Source: Ilumatobacteraceae bacterium (GTDB taxonomy: Bacteria; Actinomycetota; Acidimicrobiia; Acidimicrobiales; Ilumatobacteraceae). From it: a DNA stretch of 61,404 nucleotides. A program made the position numbers and the translations under genes. Where the stretch lies: positions 1-61,404 of the forward strand of contig JALQYL010000003.1 of the NCBI GenBank assembly GCA_023254135.1, read 5' to 3'. Positions within the stretch are counted from its first letter, which is position 1, and the number at the start of each line of letters is the position of its first letter. The notes beneath the pieces were generated by a model, which did no database searches, was not told where the DNA came from, and saw nothing but the letters and a program-made list of their open reading frames with translations. Below, piece after piece: positions 17,355 through 27,077 of the stretch.

Positions 17355-18287
17355 TTATTCAGGCGTCACCATTTCGCACTGTGCGAGTACGGCCACCATG
17401 TCGGCCGGCAACGGCGCCGTCCACGTCATTTCTTCTCCAGTTCCCGGATGAATGAGCGTGAGTCGTGCTGCATGCAACATGGGGCGGTCAGCTTTCAGCG
17501 CCGACCGAGCGCCGCCATACAGTGAATCCCCCACGACGGCATGATTCACTGACGACAAATGCACACGAATTTGGTGTGTACGACCTGTCTCCAGATTGCA
17601 TTTCACCAACGTGAGATCGGCAGGAACATTGAATTCCTCCACCACTTCCAAATGGGTGCGAGCCCACTTGCCACTGTGCACCACCGTCATCTTCATGGGG
17701 TCGCGCGGATGACGTCCCAACGGGGCATCAACAACGGCTGTTGGTGAGTCGAAGTGACCCCACGAGAGCGCCAGGTATTCGCGTCCCACTTCATGGTCCG
17801 ACAACGCCTCGACCAAAGAGTCATAGGCACGTTGTGAACGCGCCACCACCATGAGGCCGGTGGTGCCGGAGTCAAGACGATGGACAATGCCCGGTCGAGC
17901 AGGTTGTCCGACACTTTGCACCTCGGGGTACAACGCCAGAATGCCGTTCACCACGGTGCCAGTGCCATGGCTGGACGCTGGGTGCACCACCAGACCAGCA
18001 CTCTTGTTGATAACGATGATGTCATCGTCGTGATACAACACTTCCAACTTCACTGACGCATCAGGACCAGGAGGAATCTCGACAGGAATCTTCTCGAGAT
18101 CAACCACCACGGTTTGACCCTCGCGAAGTCGTGGCTTTCCGGTCAGAGTGATGGCTCCGTCGACCTCTGCACCACCAGCCGCAATCAACTTTGATGCATC
18201 AGAACGAGAGATGTCGGCGATGAGCGAAACAATGCGGTCTATACGTTCACCATCGAGTGCTGCAGGAATGGTTTCTTCAACCTTCAT
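17355..18287 (-). CDS. rluD: RluA/RluD-family rRNA pseudouridine synthase
   Basis: A 310-residue enzyme that converts specific uridines of large-subunit rRNA to pseudouridine. An N-terminal S4 RNA-binding domain (about 12-60, GERIDRIVSLIADISRSDAS) precedes the catalytic domain, which carries HRLDSGTTGLMVVA with the catalytic Asp. The late motif GRTHQIRVHLSS is also present. The length is normal for the family. It overlaps the lspA stop by four bases (18284-18287), the lspA-rluD pairing common in actinobacteria. Confidence 0.93.
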   Translation of the reverse strand: MKVEETIPAALDGERIDRIVSLIADISRSDASKLIAAGGAEVDGAITLTGKPRLREGQTVVVDLEKIPVEIPPGPDASVKLEVLYHDDDIIVINKSAGLVVHPASSHGTGTVVNGILALYPEVQSVGQPARPGIVHRLDSGTTGLMVVARSQRAYDSLVEALSDHEVGREYLALSWGHFDSPTAVVDAPLGRHPRDPMKMTVVHSGKWARTHLEVVEEFNVPADLTLVKCNLETGRTHQIRVHLSSVNHAVVGDSLYGGARSALKADRPMLHAARLTLIHPGTGEEMTWTAPLPADMVAVLAQCEMVTPE

Positions 18288-18763
18288 GACGCCTCGATTT
18301 CACGTGACGAACGGTACTCGCTGAACATGGCCAAAATGAGGAGCGCCGCACCAATGGTGATGGCGGCATCCGCCACGTTGAATGCGGGAAACCACTGCAG
18401 GTCGATGAAGTCGACAACTCGACCGTGCAACCAGCCACGACCACGAAACACACGGTCACACACGTTGCCCACTGCTCCGGCGGTAATGAGACACAATCCC
18501 CATGCCGCCAGTGCAGATGTGGCTCGCATCATTGAGCGGAACAACAACACAATGGCGACTATCGCAACAATCCCCACCACAGGCCCGAGACCTTGACCTT
18601 GTGAGAAAGCGACGCCGCTGTTGTAACCCAGAGATAGTTGCAGTGTCCACAGCAGATGCACCACACGACCATCCGACAGCGATGACACGATCATCGACTT
18701 CGTGACCTGGTCCAGCGCCACCACACATGCGACGACAAGACTCAAGCGACGGATGGACGGCAC
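18284..18763 (-). CDS. lspA: Lipoprotein signal peptidase (signal peptidase II)
   Basis: A 159-residue, four-helix membrane protease that cuts the signal peptide from prolipoproteins after lipid attachment. The catalytic Asp residues lie in GAVGNVCDRVFRG and VVDFIDLQWFPAFNVADAAI, and the N-terminal DQVTKSMI motif is also conserved. The exported lipoprotein at the right end of the window would be a substrate. It sits in the order ileS > dksA-like > lspA > rluD, spaced 33 bases from the dksA-like gene. Confidence 0.94.
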   Translation of the reverse strand: MPSIRRLSLVVACVVALDQVTKSMIVSSLSDGRVVHLLWTLQLSLGYNSGVAFSQGQGLGPVVGIVAIVAIVLLFRSMMRATSALAAWGLCLITAGAVGNVCDRVFRGRGWLHGRVVDFIDLQWFPAFNVADAAITIGAALLILAMFSEYRSSREIEAS

Positions 18764-18796
18764 GGGAACGAAGGAAGGTTGCAGGGGCGATAGGGC

Positions 18797-19942
18797 CTAG
18801 TGGCGACCCAAACCACCGGCACGTTCAGTAACAAGTTCGGTGGCCCAAGGGATGGCGCGCAAGCGATCCTTGGGAATGGGAAGACCAGACAACACCGAAT
18901 AGCCGTATTCACCGTTCTTCATGCGCTGCAATGCTGCATCAATTTCTTCCACGGTCTGACGTGCTGCCTCAGAGAGCATGAGGTCTTGATCGCGTTCCAC
19001 CACGAGTGTGTCGCCTTCACCACCCTCTTCGTCGAACTGCACGTCACCCATCTCTGCATCAGCAATGAGGGCATTCGCTTCGTTCTCCAGACGGTTTGCC
19101 TGTCCGACCAACTTGGTGCGCTCCTCGTTCAACGCATCGCGCTGAGCGAAAAGGAACTTGAGATCGAATTCCTTGGTGGATGTGATGCCATCTTCTGACG
19201 GGCCCTTCACAATCACCGGACGCTTTGGAGGTTCTGGCTTTCGCTTTGCAGCGGCAGCAGCAGCGGCAGCAGCGGCTTTGGCCTCATCGGCAGCTTTCTT
19301 TGCGGCCGCCTTCTCAGCTTCGGCGGCGGCCTTTGCTGCGGCCTTTGCCTCGTCGGCGGCCTTCTTGGCCGCTGCCTTTTCGGCGTCGGCAATTTTCTTC
19401 AGACGAGCCTTCTCTGCATCAGCAGCCTTCTTCAACTTTGCTTTCTCAGCGGCGGCAGCTTTTTGTGCCTTTGCCTTTTCAGCAGCAGCCTTCGCAGCAG
19501 CAGCCTTCTTGGCCGCAAGTTCCTTGGCACGAGCAGCAGCGGCAGCTTTTTGTGCCTTTGCCTTTTCAGCAGCGGCCTTCGCAGCAGCAGCCTTCTTCGC
19601 CGCTACTTCTTTTTCCTTCGCCTTCTTGGCCTTCTCAGCTTCAGCGGCTTTCGCCTTCTTTTCTGCAGCAATTTGTGCAGGCGTCTTCTTCGCAGGGATC
19701 GACTTCTTGGGCGCAACCTTCTTCGTGGCAGGTGCCGACTTCTTCACTGCCTTCTTCGCAGGAGCAGATTTCTTGGCAGGTGCCGACTTCTTCACTGCCT
19801 TATTCGCAGGTGCGGACTTCTTGGCGGGCGCTGCCTTCTTCACTACCTTCTTGGCAGGAGCAGATTTCTTAGCTGACGAAGCCTTCTTGACCACTTTCTT
19901 GGCAGGTGCGGACTTCTTAGCGGGCGACTTTTTGGCAGCCAT
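18797..19942 (-). CDS. DksA/TraR-family protein with a long Lys/Ala-rich histone H1-like tail
   Basis: A 381-residue protein in three parts. Residues ~1-75 repeat KKSAPAKK-type units like histone H1 or mycobacterial HupB tails. Residues ~75-245 are A/K/E-rich and would form a long, straight helix (TolA-like). Residues ~255-381 are a DksA/TraR domain with coiled coil and the segment GEYGYSVLSGLPIPKDRLRA. All four zinc-finger cysteines of DksA are replaced there. I chose ATG 19942 because AAGGAGA stands at a good distance; the longer reading from 19969 places that sequence inside the gene. It likely binds RNA polymerase and perhaps DNA, which is inference. Confidence 0.85.
   Translation of the reverse strand: MAAKKSPAKKSAPAKKVVKKASSAKKSAPAKKVVKKAAPAKKSAPANKAVKKSAPAKKSAPAKKAVKKSAPATKKVAPKKSIPAKKTPAQIAAEKKAKAAEAEKAKKAKEKEVAAKKAAAAKAAAEKAKAQKAAAAARAKELAAKKAAAAKAAAEKAKAQKAAAAEKAKLKKAADAEKARLKKIADAEKAAAKKAADEAKAAAKAAAEAEKAAAKKAADEAKAAAAAAAAAAKRKPEPPKRPVIVKGPSEDGITSTKEFDLKFLFAQRDALNEERTKLVGQANRLENEANALIADAEMGDVQFDEEGGEGDTLVVERDQDLMLSEAARQTVEEIDAALQRMKNGEYGYSVLSGLPIPKDRLRAIPWATELVTERAGGLGRH
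19452..19607 (-). repeat. 87-base-offset internal direct repeat in the dksA-like gene
   Basis: A unit of roughly 68 bases starting at 19452 recurs starting at 19539 with only a handful of differences, a shift of 29 codons. It encodes the repeated AAKKAAAAKAAAEKAKAQKA helix segment. A shorter repeat shifted by 16 codons is seen in the H1-like part (units beginning at 19727 and 19775). Such near-identical units could expand or contract by slippage or recombination. Confidence 0.75.
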
Positions 19943-20014
19943 GGTGACCATTCTCCTTGCAACGGGCATCCGCCCGTGTTGCCCCGAGAGGCTACGGCTT
20001 AAATCGCTGTTTTC

Positions 20015-23000
20015 TTACTGTTGGCGCGCAACAGTGACGCCAATACTGGTGCCTTCAATGGCCACAGAACGCTCCATAGCCGTGTCCCACAGCACTTCTG
20101 TGGCCAAGGTCTCCCCCGCAATCAGCGCTTCATGCACCTGAATCTGGGCCCTCAGGGCCTCGTCCACACCCAAAGTGAGCACGATGCGATCGGACACATC
20201 AAGGTCGGCATCGCGGCGGGCCTGCTGCACTGCGCGGATGACGTCTCGCGCCAAGCCCTCGGCCTCCAATTCAGGGGTGACGTTGATGTCGAGTAAAACA
20301 ACACCTGCTCCGGCAGGAAGTGGAGCGCTTGCGGAGTCTGAGTTTGTAACAAGTCGAAGGGAGTACTCACCGGGGTGAAGTTGTTCGCCCGCCACATGAA
20401 TGATGTCGCCCTCTTGCGTCCATTCACCCTTCTTCACAGCTCCGATAACCGCTTGGGTGTTCTTGCCAAGACGTGGCCCCACCACTGCAGGCACCACCTG
20501 CAATTCATGAGATGCAACTGCATCTACATCGGTGGTGAGTACAACATCACGGACGTTCACTTCGTCTCGCACGATGTCGAGGTAGTTCGCCAAGGATGCA
20601 GCATTTGCCGATGCAATGGTGAGAGTGGCCAACGGCAAACGAACACGACGACCGTGGGCCTTGCGTACCGACAGTGCCGACGAACACACATCGCGCACCA
20701 TGTCCATGGCAGAAACCAATGCCGCGTCACGAGGCAAACCATCAGACGTGGGCCAATCAGCCAAATGCACACTGGGTGCCCCAACGTTGAGACCTGAATA
20801 GATCTCATCGGTCACCATTGGCAAGAGTGGCGCAGAAATTTGCGTCAACAAATGAAGCACCGTATGCAACGTGTCAATGGCGTCTTGTTCGCCCGCCCAG
20901 AAACGATCACGACTGCGGCGGATGTACCAATTGGTGAGCACATCAAGGAACGAACGAATGGTTTGACATGCCGCAAAGAGGTCGTATGCATCCATTGACG
21001 TCGTCACGGAATCGATGGTGTCGGCCAGTTTGCCCAGGACATAACGATCCAGCACATTGGCGGAATCAGTGCGGAATGAACCTGACTTGTTCTCTGCATT
21101 GGCGTACAACGACAAGAAGTAATAGGAGTTCCACATGGGCAGGAGCACCTGTCGAACCGTGTCACGCATACCCACTTCGGTCACCGAGAAATCTCCGCCA
21201 CGCAGGATGGGAGACGACAACAGGTACCAACGCATGGCATCTGCGCCGTGCGAGTCGAACACCTTCATGGGGTCCGGATAGTTGCGCAAACTCTTTGACA
21301 TTTTTGCGCCATCATCACCCAGCACGATGCCGTGGCTCACGCACGACGAGAATGACGGACGATCGAACAATGCGGTGGCCAACACGTGCAATGTGTAGAA
21401 CCATCCACGTGTTTGACCGATGTACTCCACAATGAAGTCACCTGGATAATGGCTTTCGAACCATTCGCGATTCTCGAATGGGTAATGCACCTGTGCGAAT
21501 GGCATGGAACCACTCTCGAACCAGCAATCCAACACTTCAGGTACGCGACGCATCATTGACTTGCCCGTGGGGTCGTCGGGGTTGGGGCGTACCAAGTTGT
21601 CAATGCCTGGACGATGCAGGTCGGTGACTTCCACACCGAAGTCGCGACTCAACTCTTCGAGCGAACCGTATACATCAATACGCGGATACAACGGGTCGTC
21701 GCTCTTCCACACGGGAATGGGTGACCCCCAGAAACGGTTACGGCTGATTGCCCAGTCGCGAGCGTTGGCAATCCACTTTCCGAACGAACCATCTTTCAGG
21801 TGCTCGGGTGTCCACGAGATGTTTTGGTTCAGCTCCACCATGCGATCGCGGAACTTGGTGACCTGCACGAACCATGACGACACGGCGCGATAGACCAATG
21901 GCTCTGCGCAACGCCAGCAGTGTGGATACGAGTGGTTGTAGGTGTCATGCCGAAGCACCACTCCCATTTCTTTCAACGCCTTGATGACATCGGTGTTTGC
22001 TTCAAACACATGGCGACCTGCCCATGGAGTGATTTCACTGGTGTACTGGCCGTGTTCGTCCATGGGACAAATGGTGGGGATACCTGCGGCGTTGCACTCG
22101 TTTTGGTCGTCTTCACCAAAGCCAGGGGCCATGTGCACCACGCCGGTTCCGTCTTCGGTGGTGACGAATTCTGCACCCAACACCTTGAATGCATTTTCCG
22201 CGTTGGCAAAGAACGGAAAGAGTGGCGTGTACGAACGGCCCACCAAATCGCGACCCTTGAGGGTGGCAACAACCTCTGCCCCATCGAGTTCTTTCTCATA
22301 GGCGGCAACCCGGGCCTGCGCCATGATGTACGTGTTGCCGTCGGCATGCTTCAACACCGCGTACTCAACATCGGGCCCCACAGCCAACGCCAAATTGCTG
22401 GGCAAAGTCCACGGTGTGGTCGTCCAAGCGAGAATCTTCTCGCCCGTCTCCAACTGGAATGCCACCGTGAGTGTGGGATCTTGGCGATCGCGATACACAT
22501 CGTCCATGCGGGTTTCGGTGTTGGACAACGGAGTTTCACAACGCCAGCAATAGGCGAGCACTCGAAAACCTTCGTAAATGAGTCCCTTGTCGAACAGCGT
22601 GCGAAATGCCCACATCACGCTTTCCATGTACGGCGTATCAAGAGTCTTGTAATCGTTGTCGAAATCAACCCATCGGGCTTGTCGCGTGACGTAGCGTCGC
22701 CACTCGTCGGTGTACCGCAACACACTGGTGCGACATGCATCGTTGAACTTGTCGATACCGAAAGCCGAGATGGCGGGGTGACCAGCAATACCCAACTCTT
22801 TTTCGGCCTCTACTTCGGCGGGCAATCCGTGGCAGTCCCACCCAAAACGGCGCTCCACATGCTTGCCCCTCATTGTTTGATAGCGAGGCACGGCATCTTT
22901 CACGAAACCGGTGAGCAAGTGTCCGTAGTGCGGAAGTCCATTGGCAAACGGCGGGCCGTCGTAGAAGACGAACTCGTTCTTGCCTGCATCCCCAACGGGA

Positions 23001-23107
23001 CGCGCCTGCACGCTCTTTACGAATGTGTTGTCTGCTTCCCAGCGAGCCAACACGCCCTCTTCCAGTTTCGGAAAATTGGGCTGCGGGTCAACGGCTGGGT
23101 AGGTCAC
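20015..23107 (-). CDS. ileS: Isoleucyl-tRNA synthetase, type II (eukaryote-like)
   Basis: A 1030-residue class I synthetase. The HIGH-equivalent HYGH is at 60-63 in [20 protein letters not shown], and KMSKS is in [16 protein letters not shown] near residue 600. [15 protein letters not shown] and the overall length mark the type II (eukaryote-like) form, which in other bacteria is associated with natural mupirocin resistance. The editing domain and C-terminal helical domain are present. It starts with GTG at 23107. Only 27 bases separate it from yggT, so there is no T-box leader, although one precedes ileS in many other actinobacteria. Confidence 0.96.
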   Translation of the reverse strand: MTYPAVDPQPNFPKLEEGVLARWEADNTFVKSVQARPVGDAGKNEFVFYDGPPFANGLPHYGHLLTGFVKDAVPRYQTMRGKHVERRFGWDCHGLPAEVEAEKELGIAGHPAISAFGIDKFNDACRTSVLRYTDEWRRYVTRQARWVDFDNDYKTLDTPYMESVMWAFRTLFDKGLIYEGFRVLAYCWRCETPLSNTETRMDDVYRDRQDPTLTVAFQLETGEKILAWTTTPWTLPSNLALAVGPDVEYAVLKHADGNTYIMAQARVAAYEKELDGAEVVATLKGRDLVGRSYTPLFPFFANAENAFKVLGAEFVTTEDGTGVVHMAPGFGEDDQNECNAAGIPTICPMDEHGQYTSEITPWAGRHVFEANTDVIKALKEMGVVLRHDTYNHSYPHCWRCAEPLVYRAVSSWFVQVTKFRDRMVELNQNISWTPEHLKDGSFGKWIANARDWAISRNRFWGSPIPVWKSDDPLYPRIDVYGSLEELSRDFGVEVTDLHRPGIDNLVRPNPDDPTGKSMMRRVPEVLDCWFESGSMPFAQVHYPFENREWFESHYPGDFIVEYIGQTRGWFYTLHVLATALFDRPSFSSCVSHGIVLGDDGAKMSKSLRNYPDPMKVFDSHGADAMRWYLLSSPILRGGDFSVTEVGMRDTVRQVLLPMWNSYYFLSLYANAENKSGSFRTDSANVLDRYVLGKLADTIDSVTTSMDAYDLFAACQTIRSFLDVLTNWYIRRSRDRFWAGEQDAIDTLHTVLHLLTQISAPLLPMVTDEIYSGLNVGAPSVHLADWPTSDGLPRDAALVSAMDMVRDVCSSALSVRKAHGRRVRLPLATLTIASANAASLANYLDIVRDEVNVRDVVLTTDVDAVASHELQVVPAVVGPRLGKNTQAVIGAVKKGEWTQEGDIIHVAGEQLHPGEYSLRLVTNSDSASAPLPAGAGVVLLDINVTPELEAEGLARDVIRAVQQARRDADLDVSDRIVLTLGVDEALRAQIQVHEALIAGETLATEVLWDTAMERSVAIEGTSIGVTVARQQ

Positions 23108-23134
23108 GCAACAAGGCTAGAGGCGTAGACCGCG

Positions 23135-23374
23135 TCACCCAAGAATTCCTGCAAGCAGATTCAGTGCAATCAAAACAATGAGTGGCGTGAAATCGAAGCC
23201 ACCCATGGGCGGAAGAACTCGACGAATGGGCTGGAAAACGGGCTCGGTGGCCTTGTACAGAAGATCCACCACAGGAGCAAAAGGGCTTCCCGATGTGATG
23301 GGAAAGAACGACGAAATTGCTCGAGCAATGATGACCAACTCGTACAACGAAATGAGTCGAAGAATGATTCCCAC
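23135..23374 (-). CDS. YggT-family membrane protein
   Basis: A 79-residue membrane protein with two hydrophobic segments (about 2-22 and 62-78) flanking the conserved FQPIRRVLPPMGGFDFTPLIV loop (read in two overlapping parts here). The family is found next to sepF and yggS in the division clusters of Gram-positive bacteria and cyanobacteria and is linked to membrane or division functions. It lies 21 bases after sepF and 27 bases before ileS, so it is the last gene of the dcw run. Confidence 0.88.
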   Translation of the reverse strand: MGIILRLISLYELVIIARAISSFFPITSGSPFAPVVDLLYKATEPVFQPIRRVLPPMGGFDFTPLIVLIALNLLAGILG

Positions 23375-23395
23375 GGCAGAACTCGATTCGGAAAC

Positions 23396-23941
23396 TTAGT
23401 AACGGTTTGAATCGAAGCTCACAGCTGGCTTCAGCAAGTACACGCCGGCACCCACCTTTTCCATGCTGCCACCCAGTGCAAAAACAACACCACATGCAAA
23501 GTCGACGAGTCGTCGTGATGTGTCACGATCGACACCCTCCAGATTCACAATGACAGGAGTTCCTGTTTTGTAGTGGTCGCCAATTTCTGGAGCATCGGCA
23601 AAGTGACGAGGGCGAACGGTGACGGTGTCGCCCGTTGCAGGAACGGCACGAACCGTTGCTGACGTACGTGGTGCCCCCACCGGGCGTACGTGCAAACCAG
23701 AATCATCGGGGCGACGTGTTGCACCAGTGTCGTCGACGCGCATGGGACGCGGTGCAGGGCGAGAAATCTCTGATGAATATTCAGGTTCGTAATCACGTCG
23801 AGCGAGAGGCTCGGTGCCAGGACCTGGGCGTGATGCGCGCACGGGACGTTCGTATTCGGCGGACATGTCGTAATCGTCATACGCCTCTTCACCACTGAGA
23901 CCCAAATAATCCATTGCACGACGGAAAAACGACATGCCCAC
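23396..23941 (-). CDS. sepF: Cell division protein SepF
   Basis: A 181-residue protein that binds the FtsZ C-terminal tail and tethers it to the membrane in actinobacteria, which lack FtsA. The N-terminal MSFFRRAMDYLGLS is the amphipathic membrane-binding helix. A disordered R/P/D-rich linker follows. The C-terminal SepF domain (about 95-175) contains VIVNLEGVDRDTSRRLVDFA and CGVVFALGGSMEKVGAGVYL. The start may be GTG 23941 or ATG 23935; the latter gives the cleaner helix. It follows yggS after a 53-base space that carries a perfect hairpin. Confidence 0.93.
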   Translation of the reverse strand: MGMSFFRRAMDYLGLSGEEAYDDYDMSAEYERPVRASRPGPGTEPLARRDYEPEYSSEISRPAPRPMRVDDTGATRRPDDSGLHVRPVGAPRTSATVRAVPATGDTVTVRPRHFADAPEIGDHYKTGTPVIVNLEGVDRDTSRRLVDFACGVVFALGGSMEKVGAGVYLLKPAVSFDSNRY

Positions 23942-23956
23942 AGGCTAATCCACTGC

Positions 23957-23975
23957 ACTCCCACGATGTGGGAGT
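23957..23975 (-). other. Perfect hairpin between yggS and sepF
   Basis: ACTCCCAC-GAT-GTGGGAGT forms a perfect eight-base stem with a three-base loop, 19 bases after the yggS stop and 15 bases before the sepF GTG. No T-run follows on the minus strand, so it is more likely a partial attenuator, mRNA-stability element or processing site than a terminator. Confidence 0.5.
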
Positions 23976-23994
23976 TTCCGTCATTGAGGACGAA

Positions 23995-24645
23995 TCAATG
24001 ATTCACAGTACGTGCGCCGAACAATCGACTGCCCACACGCACGATGGTGGACCCACACGCCACCGCCACGGGGAAGTCGTCGGACATACCCATGGAGCAG
24101 TGCTGCAGGTGCAAATCATCGGCCAAAGCGCGCAAAAGTCGAAATGCCTTCTCCTGCTCGGCTTCGGTGCCGTGTGTGGGACCTATGGTCATCAGGCCCT
24201 CCACCTGCAGACCAGCCTCCCCCGCCGCTATGCACAAAGGTTCGGTATCTGCTGGGAGAACACCGCCTTTTGTGCTTTCGCCAGTGGTGTTCACTTGCAA
24301 CAGAATGCGGGCACCTGGCACCCGCTTGGAAAGCTCATTCACCACCGACACCCGATCAATGGTGTGCCATAACGAAACGTACGGCGCCACCAACTTCACT
24401 TTGTTCGACTGCACCGCGCCAATGAAGTGCACCGGAATGTCGGGCAAACCTTGCTCGGCTTTGGCGCTGAGTTCTTGTGCGTAGTTCTCTCCGATGCCGT
24501 CACACCGCGCCTCGTACGCAGCAGTGATGGCATCGAGGCCAAAGGTTTTTGTGACAGCAACAAGCTGCACGTGGGAGCCACCTGCAGCAGTGATCTGTTC
24601 GCGCACAAGATGAACGCGAGCGGCGACCTCTGCTGGGTCAATCAC
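23995..24645 (-). CDS. YggS/PLPBP-family pyridoxal 5'-phosphate homeostasis protein
   Basis: A 216-residue single-domain PLP-binding barrel of the YggS (PROSC) family, which buffers PLP in the cell and has no known catalytic activity. VQLVAVTKTFGLDAI contains the PLP-binding Lys. CDGIGENYAQEL and HFIGAVQSNKVKLVAPYV are the conserved family blocks. It begins ten bases after the ftsZ stop, its usual place in actinobacterial division clusters. The multicopper-oxidase-like ylmD gene often found just before it is missing. Confidence 0.93.
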   Translation of the reverse strand: MIDPAEVAARVHLVREQITAAGGSHVQLVAVTKTFGLDAITAAYEARCDGIGENYAQELSAKAEQGLPDIPVHFIGAVQSNKVKLVAPYVSLWHTIDRVSVVNELSKRVPGARILLQVNTTGESTKGGVLPADTEPLCIAAGEAGLQVEGLMTIGPTHGTEAEQEKAFRLLRALADDLHLQHCSMGMSDDFPVAVACGSTIVRVGSRLFGARTVNH

Positions 24646-24655
24646 ATGAGGTCTC

Positions 24656-25765
24656 TTACTTCAAGAAGGAAGGAACGTCGAAATCGTCGTCGTCATCGGG
24701 GTCTGAGAACGGATCGTCGTCAGAGAAGATGTCGCGAACGTTCGAAGTCGGACGTGGTTCTGCTGCACGTGTGGTTGCACGCGTACCGAACGACGAGGGA
24801 GACTTGTCTGCGGCGTCCCAGCGCTCGAAGCCTGCTGCAATGACGGTGACAGAGATTTCATCGCCCATTTCATCGTCGATAACGGTGCCGAAAATGATGT
24901 TGGCGTCCTGATGCGCAACGGCATGTACCACTTCTGCAGCGGCGTTCACTTCGAACAGACCCATGCTGGAAGGACCTGTGACGTTGAGCAAAATGCCTCG
25001 AGCGCCGTCGATGGCTGCCTCGAGCATGGGGTTCGAAATGGCCGTCTTTGCGGCCACAACTGCACGATTGTCGCCACTAGCAACGCCCACGCCCATCTGA
25101 GCACTGCCTGCCGAGGTGAGAATCATCTTCACGTCGGCAAAGTCGGTGTTGATGAGACCTGGTGTGGTGATCAGGTTCGTGATTCCGGAAACGCCCTGCA
25201 ACAAGATTTCATCGGCCATGCGGAATGCATTGATGAGCGAGGTCTTGTCGTTTGCCACGGTGAGCAATCGGTCATTCGGGATCGTGATGAGAGTGTCAAC
25301 TTTTTCCTTGAGTCGAGTGACACCATTCTCTGCCTGCACGGCACGACGACGACCTTCGAATGCGAAAGGCTTCGTGACGACACCAATGGTGAGCGCACCA
25401 AGGCCACGTGCAATTTCTGCAATCACGGGTGCGGCGCCGGTACCAGTACCGCCGCCCTCGCCTGCGGTGATGAACACCATGTCGGACCCTTGCAACAACT
25501 CTTCGATTTCGTCGCGGTGTGCTTCGGCTGCTGCGCGACCTACCTCTGGGTCGGAACCTGCTCCCAAACCACGAGTGAGTTCACGACCAATGTCGAGTTT
25601 GACATCGGCGTCACTCATGAGGAGTGCCTGTGCATCGGTATTAACCGCAACGAATTCGACGCCACGAAGTCCGGCGTCGATCATGCGGTTGACGGCGTTA
25701 ACGCCACCGCCACCAACGCCAATGACCTTGATGACTGCGAGATAGTTCTGTGGTGCTCCGGCCAT
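24656..25765 (-). CDS. ftsZ: Cell division protein FtsZ
   Basis: A 369-residue tubulin-like GTPase that forms the division ring. The GTP-binding tubulin signature GGGTGTG is at 104-110, and the T7 catalytic loop is in [11 protein letters not shown]. The acidic linker ends in FDVPSFLK, the conserved C-terminal peptide recognised by SepF. I chose ATG 25765 over a longer reading from 25912 because GGAGGA stands nine bases upstream and the protein then begins with the normal family N-terminus. A 106-base space with a hairpin separates it from ftsQ, so it may have its own promoter. Confidence 0.97.
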   Translation of the reverse strand: MAGAPQNYLAVIKVIGVGGGGVNAVNRMIDAGLRGVEFVAVNTDAQALLMSDADVKLDIGRELTRGLGAGSDPEVGRAAAEAHRDEIEELLQGSDMVFITAGEGGGTGTGAAPVIAEIARGLGALTIGVVTKPFAFEGRRRAVQAENGVTRLKEKVDTLITIPNDRLLTVANDKTSLINAFRMADEILLQGVSGITNLITTPGLINTDFADVKMILTSAGSAQMGVGVASGDNRAVVAAKTAISNPMLEAAIDGARGILLNVTGPSSMGLFEVNAAAEVVHAVAHQDANIIFGTVIDDEMGDEISVTVIAAGFERWDAADKSPSSFGTRATTRAAEPRPTSNVRDIFSDDDPFSDPDDDDDFDVPSFLK

Positions 25766-25843
25766 GGGCCTGTTCCTCCAAAATGTGTCCGTGCGGACTG
25801 CGTGCGTCAATGTTTCCACAATGGGAGCGGAATTTGTGGCAAT

Positions 25844-25859
25844 CCACCCCTGAGGGTGG
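25844..25859 (-). other. Hairpin in the ftsQ-ftsZ spacer
   Basis: A perfect CCACCC/GGGTGG stem of six bases with a four-base loop begins 12 bases after the ftsQ stop. There is no T-run, so full termination is unlikely; it could limit readthrough or protect the 3' end of the upstream message. The rest of the 106-base spacer holds a weak TTGACG element and the ftsZ ribosome binding site. Confidence 0.4.
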
Positions 25860-25871
25860 GCGAAATACCGA

Positions 25872-27077
25872 TTATCGGGTCTGAACGGTGGGCTCGCCGG
25901 TGGAAACATCAACCACGGCCAGCGTGGCTGGATCTTGACGCCGGAGCAGCACCACCACTGCCACCAACTTGTTTTGTAGGTCGGTGGGTGGCCCGAAACG
26001 CACCACCGTGCTTCCCTTCAGCACCATGGACAATTCACCACCCGCGCTGAGATCGAGCGATTTCACCTTGGGACGAATCTCGTCGGGAAGCGCCAACACC
26101 AACTGCGCGGCAGCTCGATACGCATCGTCAGCCACGGCACCTGCCGGCAACGACGGTCCTACGCCTTGTACCTGTAGGTACTTGGTAGGCCATCCGGTCA
26201 GAACATCGATGACATGTCCGCGAGCATCCACCATTCGCGCCTTTTGGTCGTCACCCACGTACCAGACCACGGGGACGCGTTCGGAAATTTCCACCAATGC
26301 GCGACCGGGAAACCGAGTGGTGATTCGCACATCGGAGACCCATGGGTCCTTCAGCAATCTTGTTCGAGCCTTTGCCGTGTCCACCGTGAACACCGAGGCA
26401 CCCTTCAACGCTTCCTTCACCGCAGACACCGTGCGCTGTGACGTGTAGACGTTTCCTTCGAATGTGACCTGGCGAATGGCAAAGATGGGTGATGCCAGTA
26501 CTGCCATCACGAAAACAATGACACCCACGACAAGGCCTGCCAATTTCAACCACTTCACGCGCTTCAGTCGTTCTCTACGTTCACGACGGCGACGACGTTC
26601 CTCGAACGTGGGGTCCGGACGGTCATCATCCACGATGACCACGCGGTCCATTTCATCTGCATCAATGACGACCGCGCCATCGTTGTCGTCGAAGATGTTG
26701 ATGACATCTGCAACGCCAGCCAACGGTCGCAAAAGTGGATCCACGGGCACCATGCCGGTGCTGTCGGCAAACACCACCTCACCACTGTCGAAATCGGCGA
26801 TGCGACGAGGTGGCGTGGTGGGATCTATTTCTTCAACCGGCAACGCCGCCGTGGTGCCATCGTCGATGGGTGTGATGTCGGACGGCGTGGCGTTGTCTTT
26901 CTTCACCAGTGCGGGCTTCTGGGAAGCCGCTGGACCAGTCTTTTGCGGCTCGGGATTCTTGGTACCGAAGATGTCCGAAAGTTCCGCCAACACCGAGTCG
27001 GACACCTCGGTCACTGCAATTTCAGTGACCGGTACTTCGTCGCCGTCTGTGGGCTCGTTGTCACCTGGGAGATTCAT
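25872..27077 (-). CDS. ftsQ: Cell division protein FtsQ with a long acidic N-terminal extension
   Basis: A 401-residue bitopic membrane protein of the divisome. After about 160 mostly acidic, low-complexity residues comes a run of arginines (161-170, [10 protein letters not shown]). A membrane helix follows (about 177-198), then a POTRA domain ([20 protein letters not shown]) and the FtsQ beta domain. I chose ATG 27077 because it overlaps the murB stop as ATGA (27074-27077). The cytoplasmic part is several times longer than in E. coli FtsQ and is unusual for its acidity. Confidence 0.9.
   Translation of the reverse strand: MNLPGDNEPTDGDEVPVTEIAVTEVSDSVLAELSDIFGTKNPEPQKTGPAASQKPALVKKDNATPSDITPIDDGTTAALPVEEIDPTTPPRRIADFDSGEVVFADSTGMVPVDPLLRPLAGVADVINIFDDNDGAVVIDADEMDRVVIVDDDRPDPTFEERRRRRERRERLKRVKWLKLAGLVVGVIVFVMAVLASPIFAIRQVTFEGNVYTSQRTVSAVKEALKGASVFTVDTAKARTRLLKDPWVSDVRITTRFPGRALVEISERVPVVWYVGDDQKARMVDARGHVIDVLTGWPTKYLQVQGVGPSLPAGAVADDAYRAAAQLVLALPDEIRPKVKSLDLSAGGELSMVLKGSTVVRFGPPTDLQNKLVAVVVLLRRQDPATLAVVDVSTGEPTVQTR

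Noticed and set aside
19680-19930. Array-like short repeats that at first look like a CRISPR
   Set aside because: The repeats are in frame, encode Lys/Ala/Pro units and have no unique spacers of constant length.
19158-20141. Plus-strand frame rich in Ala and Phe opposite the Lys/Ala-rich tail
   Set aside because: Its composition follows directly from the complementary strand of Lys/Ala codons, and it would also read into ileS.
21920-23128. 402-codon plus-strand frame opposite ileS
   Set aside because: Shadow of ileS; no domain, and its composition is His/Cys-rich.
23108-23134. Possible T-box leader before ileS, and likewise before thrS (4723-4787)
   Set aside because: The spaces are only 27 and 65 bases and hold no T-box sequence or specifier stem.
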